Origin: Capsicum annuum
Taxonomy: Eukaryota; Streptophyta; Magnoliopsida; Solanales; Solanaceae
Assembly: GCF_002878395.1 (NCBI RefSeq)
Contig: NW_025841744.1
Coordinates: 175,687 to 239,686, forward strand
Direction: 5' to 3'
DNA length: 64,000 bases
Numbering within the stretch: the first letter of the stretch is position 1; every line of letters begins with the position of its first letter. The notes under the pieces were generated by a model that was not told where the DNA came from, ran no database searches, and saw nothing but the letters and a program-made list of their open reading frames with translations. Positions 57,348 to 64,000 of the stretch are shown here, piece by piece. The position numbers were made by a program, and so were the translations under genes.

Positions 57348-60336
57348 TGTAATGCCCCGAGTCTGGTACCCCAGATGCTACACAGTGCTCATAAACCCGA
57401 AGGATCACAAGGTAATCCTTGACTGATATCTGTAACTGAGCACTGAATAACATACTGAAATAAATGTCGGAAACTGGCAAAAAATTACAATAAGGTTCAA
57501 ATATCTGAAATAAAATTAAAGAATACTTAACAATACAAAAATTAAAATAACTGTCTAAAAATACTCTAATCTATCTGAACATTTAGTCCAAAAAACCTCT
57601 AAACTATCTAAATTGTGGTGTTGATGGGACAATCCCCCAACTAACTCCATCTACGAAAATACTAAATCTAATGCAATAGTAAAATAAGGAATATCCTCAA
57701 ATGATGAGGACTCACTGCTAAGTCTACTGTTGCTGGCTGAATCTGACCTGCTAAGGGTGCTCTGGATCCGTGCTTCTAAACCTATAGTATAAGACATCAT
57801 TGTGCAAGAGGAAAGTATGCGTCAGTACGTAAGAATGTACTAGTACACTATATTAGGTAAGGCTAAATGCAAGGCTTTACATGCATAAACAATACTGACT
57901 GGATAACATGAGACTATTAAATTAGGATACCTGAATGAGTGCATAAACTATAACGGAAATCATAGTAACATTGAATACTGAATTCTAATAATTGGACTTT
58001 GGATAACTGAGTTTACTGATACTGATACCTAAGATCCGGCCTTCTTAGCAGGTGATATCTGGATATACTAATACTAATATTGATTGACTGAAGCTGAGAT
58101 CAAGCCTAGCTAGCGGGTGATCTCTGAATCTACTGATAATGAGAATGATTGACTGAAATCTGACATTAAGACTCTCTAGTGGGTGAGAGGCATCTATGGA
58201 ACTTTCTAAGTTCCTTACAAGCTTAAGTGACTGTATCTAACACTCTTGATTTCTATAATACTGTTATGAGTTCTATTCTGAATACTAAGACTAAAACTAA
58301 GACTGTAGGAGGTAGTTATCTAACCGATATGCTCTGAATATAAACTAGTGGGGTCCAACGAGTAACCCCAGCTGGAAGGGTGTCAGTACCGTGCCACGGG
58401 TAAAGACAACTTATAAGATCAGGATGCCAAATCTAATCTAACGGGTGACACCTGGGCGGAGCTAAGCCTCATCTAACGGGTGACTCCTGGGAGGTAGTAA
58501 AGTCTTAATCTAATGGGTAACTCCTTATCCTGCACTGGTTATGCATTTTTGGAGAATAGGAACTGCTACTAACGACTCTTCCTAACTAATGGGGAAGCCA
58601 TCATCCCTTCCCTCGCTCGATGCTGGATTCTACTCATAACTGAATAAACGCTGATCTGATTCTTAGACTGTACTAAACTGAGTTGAATCTGTTACTGATT
58701 GTACTGATTATCTGAGTTGAGCTGATTTCACTGAGTTCTATTGACTAATGGAATACTACTGAGTTCTATTAGCTGACTGAATGCTACTGAGTTCTAAATT
58801 GATTACTGAATTAGACTGGGATGTTACTGATATTACTGAACTTTCCTAAGTCATGAAGTTGACTGAGTTCTACCGAATATGGTAACTGACTGAGAATACT
58901 ACTGATAGTGACTTGACTGAGAGTACTATAACTGCCACTAGCTCTAGGCACACAGCTAAATTGTCGAGTATAAAATACCCCCAGGAGTCAATAGCATAAA
59001 AGTAAAGCATAACCATTGTTGAATAACATGGCAATCATCTATCATTCGCAATACACTCACCGAAGCAACCTTTCAAGTATTTGAGGCCATAAAATTGTAG
59101 ACGTATAGGCATGCATACTAATGTCTCATAATTCATTCACTAAAGCCTTTCAACAAACACTTAACATACATTAACTTGTACACAAAGGAGAATTTCATAT
59201 TAACATGCTATAATGGCACTACTTCATTCACATAGGCATTTAATCAAGTGTATAGGGAGCATACTTTGGTTATACAACCAACAATACATCTAAATAACAT
59301 GGCTACATTAAGCAATATGCAATTTGAAGGGTTAATAATGAACATCATACCAATCATCACCTACTAAGATTACTCTTGGAATTTGAAATCTAAAACTTGA
59401 ATCAAAATCCAACAATAACATAAACATGAACTTCAATTCAATCATAATCATAGAAATCATAAATACATAATCTTTGCACTTCAAAAAGGATTCTTGAGCT
59501 TTATGGATGGAAGGAACCCATGAATCAACATCTAACATACCTCAAAAGCATGAATCTTAAAAGAGAATAGCTTTTCTCGAAGGTTCTTGAATGGTGACGT
59601 TTGATTCTTGAGTTTTGTTGAAGAAGGATGTGAATCTTGTTCTTGGGGATTGATCTTGAAAGAAACCCTACTTTTGATGTTATGGATAAATGAGGCATTG
59701 TGTTCTTTTATTTGATGCAATTAGGTTTTAAAAAGGGTGGGAAAAGACACAAAAAACCTTTTAAAAACAGCTTAAAATCGCTAAACAGATGTCCACGATG
59801 GTGTGGACGATGAACCATCGCCTGGGGATGGTCCGTCCCTTCAACCCATTGCATTTTGGCTAGAAAACAGGCTTACTACCTCAGTTGTGATAGTTTATAT
59901 GATAGTCCGTCGTAGGCGTAATAGTCCATCGCATGTGCGACAGTCCATCACAGGCGCGACAGTCCATCGACCTTTCCGACGCACTTTGGCAGTCCGGATA
60001 GATCACTGTAAAACGATCATAACTTTTTACCTCGATACCGGATTTTGGTAAAATTTAGATAGTTGGAAATATAATTCAATTATCTATTTTTTGGTGGGTC
60101 GTGAACTCAAAAATTCATAGGATAACAAAAGATATGCCCGTTTGAAGTTGACTATACCAAAATTCTTCTCAAGAATTCAATCGGTAAGGGATGTTTTGAT
60201 TCGCTTAATAGCTAGGACATATTTGTGGTCTCAATACACACCAACATTAATCATAAAACTTTCAATACACTATAATATATTTCTCATTAGCCTGAAGTAT
60301 GGTTCTACTATCAGTTGAGATTCTCGGGGTCTCACA
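57348..60336 (-). repeat. Element D right (5') LTR
   Basis: 2989 bases, TGTAATGCCCC...GGGTCTCACA. It has the same internal order as the left LTR: 66-base tandem units (58030-58195), gggtgactcc array (58437-58525), actga-rich stretch (58620-58940), ccgtc/gtccatc block (59785-59990, with more units than the left LTR) and shared module (60016-60070). The frames at 59332-59538, 59532-59720 and 59803-60051 are not genes. Confidence 0.87.
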
Positions 60337-60524
60337 GCTATAGTGCCGCATTACGGTGCTAATGGCGATTGAACTCCTACCACATCATGGGGATCATCAA
60401 AAATTGAGGGGCAATTGTGTCTTTTTTCCTCAATTCAATTCAGCAAATTATGATTAATATCATTAGTTGGGAAATAAATTTTCCATCTTCTCCAGTAAAA
60501 TCTAAAGAAAAACTCTCCCCTTTC
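60337..60524 (+). repeat. Element H 3' LTR, second part
   Basis: It resumes after D with gctatagtgccgcattacgg, plausibly continuing ccaatagctcaacgtgat before D. It ends where a CACTA-like terminus starts. The true 3' end of the LTR was not found. Confidence 0.55.
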
Positions 60525-60745
60525 CACTACAGAAAAGTAAGGTTAATTATGGAGGTTTAATTGTGGAGGTTTCAAAAACTCCTACTTAAAATTATTTTGT
60601 AGCATTTATTTTAACCCCCACAATATAAATTTCTTGTGGTGGTTTTATTGTAGAGGTTTGTGATAACATCTGCTAATTGTATCAAATTGTGAGTTGCCCA
60701 CAATTTGTGGTGGTTAATTATCTCCACAATACAGGTCACTACTAA
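60525..60745. mobile_element. CACTA-like transposon end
   Basis: It starts CACTACAGAAAAGTAAGG, a CACTA-type terminal motif different from the one at 1003. It is followed by subterminal repeats of gtggaggttt / gtggtggtt in direct orientation and their inverse near 60690-60730 (ctccacaata). No matching opposite terminus was found to 64000, so it is truncated or extends beyond the window. A Mutator-like or hAT origin is less likely from the terminal bases. Confidence 0.5.
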
Positions 60746-61639
60746 AAGCAAGACGAAGATTAACAAATTTTATCATTTTTTACTAAAATTGATGGGTTCA
60801 ATAACGTCGTAAAATGATGTATTTGTTTTAAGAAAAATGATAGTTCATTTTGGATAAAATTTAGGTATGCCGATCAATTTTATAAAACCGTTGGAGTTCC
60901 TTGATTTTTCATAAATACATTAAAAATTTAGCAATTTGAAATAAAATCCATACCACGATATTAAACAATTCTACCACAAAACCACACATTTTTTTCATTA
61001 AATACATTTGAGCTTTTTATCTATATTCTCCAACTACAATTTTGTACTTCAAAATCAAAGCGCATCAAACTAAAATAAAACTCTTTTTTTTTTTTTACAA
61101 TTTGGTGCATCTTTGTAAGAAATATATATAACCGACAGATGTCTATTGATTTTCTTCAAGTCTATCGCTTTTCTTAAAAAAGATTCTTGAAAAATCAATG
61201 AATTTCATCATTTCTTACAATTTGTTAATAGTGTGTGTCGACTAAAAGCTTGAACTATAAAAAACACTTTAGATAATAAGGAAATTAGGATAAGTAGAAT
61301 TAAGACTGAATAAATATATTGCAAGTTTAATCAATATGAGAGGAGAAAATTCAGTTGGGATGACACTAAGATGAGATTTTGATGACAAAATGCAAACAAT
61401 TTATATATTTAGGCTCATTTTTTTTCGAGAGAATGAAATGATAGATGAAAACGTTAATCATATAATATATAATTGAATAACTAAAATGTAAACAAAAACT
61501 ATCGTGGTACAATAAAAAGATGTATATATATACCAACATGAAAGGTAAGTTGTAAAAAATACAAATTTTGTCATAGACACTCTCAAGAATCATTTGATAG
61601 AGTGTATTATAAGAGTATTGTGGTATATGATGTATTAAT
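60746..61639. other. AT-rich DNA, no gene seen
   Basis: No convincing reading frame, LTR or RNA gene. It may be the body of the CACTA-like element or intergenic DNA. The minus-strand frame 61366-61593 is hydrophobic by A/T composition only. Confidence 0.5.
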
Positions 61640-61777
61640 TGTTGGTGTTTGTCCTGAATTTCTTGCCATAATTGAATTTTCCTTTAGGTACCATAATTGA
61701 GGTTTCCTTTAGGAAAAGGAAAACATATCCTCTATATTTGACTAATCCTTGTTCGTATAGGAAAAGATTGTATACTC

Positions 61778-61786
61778 TATAAATAG
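61778..61786 (+). promoter_or_regulatory. TATA box of the solo LTR
   Basis: TATAAATAG, followed by aggctcctttcatc. It lies 139 bases into the LTR, as expected for a short Copia LTR. Confidence 0.65.
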
Positions 61787-61850
61787 AGGCTCCTTTCATC
61801 TAGTTTGGTAGCATCCACAATGTAGTCCTAGGTATTTGAGAGTATTATTT

Positions 61851-61866
61851 GGGGGGGGGGGGGGGG
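61851..61866 (+). repeat. Run of 16 G
   Basis: An uninterrupted G tract about 65 bases after the TATA box, within the likely transcribed part of the solo LTR. The length may be unreliable because of sequencing error. Confidence 0.9.
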
Positions 61867-62134
61867 ACTTTGTGAGATACAAGTGTTGCAGTATCACTTG
61901 TGTGAACCTCTTTTTTATTCTGAGTGAATTGTGTGAGGTTGTCTCTCTTGGCAATTTGTACTCTCTATTAAATAGTGGATTGCTCATCTCATTTGTGGAT
62001 GTAGGTAGATTGACAAAACCACGTAAACTTCTTGTATCTCTTTTGATGTATTTCTCATTTATATTCTTATTCATGGTATTTCGAGGTTTGCTTTGCTAGA
62101 TTCTGCATGACACCTGATTATTTCAGTCCTAACA

Positions 62135-62488
62135 TTAATAAAATTCGGCATGCAATTTCATTAAACCCCCAATACCCTTCATTTTTTTATTTCATACAAA
62201 TATCCAACTTATGAAGCATTTTTAATCTAGTTTAAAAATAGATCGTAATAAAATATATCGATTGAGGAAGATGTTCTCTAATTTTAGCATTTCGATAACT
62301 AGTGGTAGAATGCTAACAACATAAGATGGTAGTTTGGTGGTGACTATTGAGAGATAGTTGATAGTAATAGTAAAATTGTGGTGATAAATAATGATGATAA
62401 TTAGAAATATATAATGATAATTGATCGTGGTGATTGTTGGTAGAGACCGGTGATTGTTATGGTAACGACTATTGGTGGTACCTAAAGT
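62135..62488. other. AT-rich spacer, no gene seen
   Basis: It includes a simple-sequence stretch of gtgatgataa / tggtgatt type at about 62385-62475. The minus-strand frame 62222-62494 is a translation of it and is not credible. Confidence 0.5.
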
Positions 62489-64000
62489 TGACACCCAATT
62501 TTAACTGCCGATACTCCTTTTAGGTTGTTATTTTATTAAAATTATTAATTTTAAATATTAATATTTTTTTTACACATTATTCTTGTATCAAACAAATATC
62601 AACGTGTCACATTCATGATTTAAAAAATATAAATTATTTTATTACTTTTAATATCATTTTTATAATTTATCAATTTAAATATAATATATTTTTTTTTTAC
62701 ATAATCTTGTTAATATTTATTAAATCATTTTTGTAAATATGGACACTCATAATTTACAAACACGTTATCATATATTTTTACGTAACATCAACTTACACGC
62801 GTAGTTTATTTTAATATCGACATTTTATTACTTCATTATTATTAAAGTAATAACCAATTTTCTTTAATTTTCCTATGTCATTATTTTTTAGTCACTTTTG
62901 TACCCAATTGATGTCAATTTTTGCCAAAATTGGCTAATTGACATCAATGTTGATTTCAAATTAAAATCCGATTCCTTACCTATTTTTAATTAATTCAATC
63001 TCAATCGTTCATCAAAATTAATCAAACGGCTAAAATCAACTCAGTCTATTATTTCCTTTTAAACAAAATCCCACACCCTCACTCCCCCTTTTTGTCGCAT
63101 CTGCTGCGCACCCATTCCACTTTCTCTCTCTACTCTCATTGGTCTATCAGCAGCCATAGCTGCGACCACTCATACCACCGGCGAACAGCACACTCCGGTG
63201 AGCCGCGTCAATGGTAAGACTGTCTCCATCCCGATGAACCACGTCGCCATGCAGCCGGCGACCACCACACCTCCATCAGACTAGCGTCGCTCTTCTCTCT
63301 CTATCCACCTGTGATGGACAGCAATGACCAGCAAAATCCCGACTCCTATCTACGCCGCCTCCTTTCTCCTCGTTACAGAGATTCCAGCGAACCAGCGCAA
63401 CATCGCTCCAGCCGGCGATTCCTCCGAGCCAACCGCCATCTCCACTGCCGATGAACCCAAGACAGACGTCGGGGCCCCCCTCCGTCACGTGCAGCGGCCG
63501 CTGCTTTTCCCCCACGTTGTTTCTTTCTTCTGCCGCCGCGCCACCGCCTGCTGCGGTCAAATTCACTGGAGAATTCTTTAAAGGGCATGGCGAATTCATT
63601 CGCCTCAGGTTTTCTCTCTTGTTTAAAGCATCTTAAATATTCTTCTACCTTTTTTCTTTCTTGTACAGATTCTTAGATTCAAAACTGGTTATTCTTGACA
63701 CTGGTTTCTGATGTAATTAGTGTAGTGGTATGTTTTTCGTATTCTGTTTTTAACCCTAAATGAACTTTTACATACCGTTTTAGTTAGAAGATCATTAATC
63801 CTTACTTAGTTACTATCTTTCTTTCTGAATTCGAATTGTTATAGTCTTTTTCACCACATGGATGTGAACTGTTTTGACTATGATTTTGAAACATCCTTTA
63901 ATTTTTAAAAACATGACCAAAAACATCCCTCTATTACGTTTTCCATCCATTACTAACAGAAGTTTGTTTATTCATGTGACCTTTTTACTGTTGTTTCCTT
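62489..64000 (+). repeat. Possible Ogre/Tat-type LTR start (or 5' region of a host gene)
   Basis: It begins TGACACCCAATTTTAACTGCC, an opening I associate with long LTRs of Ogre/Tat-type Ty3/gypsy elements in plants. There follow about 500 bases of very AT-rich DNA and then a GC-rich part. No second LTR, primer-binding site or coding domain falls within the window, so this remains a guess from pattern memory. The alternative is the promoter, leader and first exon of an ordinary gene. Confidence 0.35.
63080..63640. other. GC-rich block with short open frames
   Basis: A sharp rise in GC in an AT-rich setting, preceded by a pyrimidine run (tttctctctctactctc). Plus frames 63324-63581 and 63451-63636 and minus frames 63276-63599 and 63373-63588 are open, but all are rich in Ala, Arg, Pro and Gly, as random GC-rich DNA would be. 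cgcctcag|gttttctctc at about 63608 could be a splice-like or leader junction. No protein family recognised. Confidence 0.4.

Larger units (their letters stand above)
52366..60336 (-). mobile_element. Element D: gag-only LTR retrotransposon with about 3-kb LTRs
   Basis: The LTRs are 52366-55308 and 57348-60336, with a primer-binding site beside the right one, so it reads on the minus strand. The interior is only about 2.0 kb and contains a Gag gene but no protease, RT, RNase H or integrase. This matches the TR-GAG type of non-autonomous element, or a pol-deleted chromovirus. Flanks GTGAT and GCTAT agree at three of five positions, so the TSD is weak, but sequence on both sides fits one interrupted LTR of H. 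Confidence 0.82.
61640..62134 (+). mobile_element. Copia-type solo LTR
   Basis: 495 bases, starting TGTTGGTG and ending CCTAACA, flanked on both sides by TTAAT (61635-61639 and 62135-62139), a perfect 5-bp duplication. It has a TATAAATAG box at 61778 and a plausible leader after it. No internal sequence or second LTR is present, so the element was probably removed by LTR-LTR recombination. The overlapping frames near 61796-62099 are LTR sequence. The orientation is taken from the TATA box. Confidence 0.85.

Noticed and set aside
63276..63599. 107-codon minus-strand frame in the GC-rich block
   Set aside because: All strands of this block are open because GC-rich DNA has few stops; no conserved motif.
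1..64000. tRNA, rRNA or small RNA genes
   Set aside because: No tRNA-like cloverleaf elements or rRNA sequence noticed; the TGGTATCAGAGC motifs are primer-binding sites, not tRNA genes.

Overview
This window looks like plant nuclear DNA with no convincing host gene: a stack of nested LTR retrotransposons, AT-rich, typical of pericentromeric heterochromatin. Almost every readable protein fragment is Gag, protease, reverse transcriptase (RT), RNase H or integrase (IN) of Ty3/gypsy elements with a C-terminal chromodomain, of the Tekay/Del kind. The style of the LTRs and the primer-binding sites (TGGTATCAGAGC, tRNA-Met type) suggest a Solanaceae species (tomato, potato or pepper relative). That host assignment is inference. 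All pol genes seen are broken by stops, frameshifts or deletions.

Layout, read from LTR ends, primer-binding sites and target-site duplications (TSDs). H (plus strand, oldest) enters mid-pol at 50428 and ends in a 3' LTR (52106-52365, resumed 60337-60524). A (plus) is inserted in H's pol and fills 1004-50427; its 5' LTR is cut by a CACTA-type DNA transposon (1-1003). B (minus, 9019-49348) sits in A's 3' LTR and has no recognisable genes. C (minus, 15979-47746) sits in B's 5' LTR. Inside C are E (minus, 19008-27957, perfect TSD CATAC, in the integrase region) and G (minus, 33192-46276, perfect TSD TATAA, in C's 5' LTR). E's 5' LTR carries F (plus, 23272-27298), a small non-autonomous element with an unfamiliar reading frame. 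The chain H > A > B > C > E > F is six levels deep. D (minus, 52366-60336) is a separate gag-only element in H's 3' LTR.

G is not a simple element: it reads LTR - internal - LTR - internal - LTR between one pair of TSDs, a tandem retrotransposon. Both E and the first half of G have lost the inner part of one LTR plus adjoining pol.

Right of the nest are a second CACTA-like end (60525-60745), AT-rich DNA, a Copia-type solo LTR with perfect TSD TTAAT (61640-62134), and from 62489 to the window end a sequence that starts like an Ogre/Tat-type LTR and contains a GC-rich block at 63.1-63.6 kb. That block could instead be the 5' end of a host gene. A 100-base assembly gap lies at 19813-19912.
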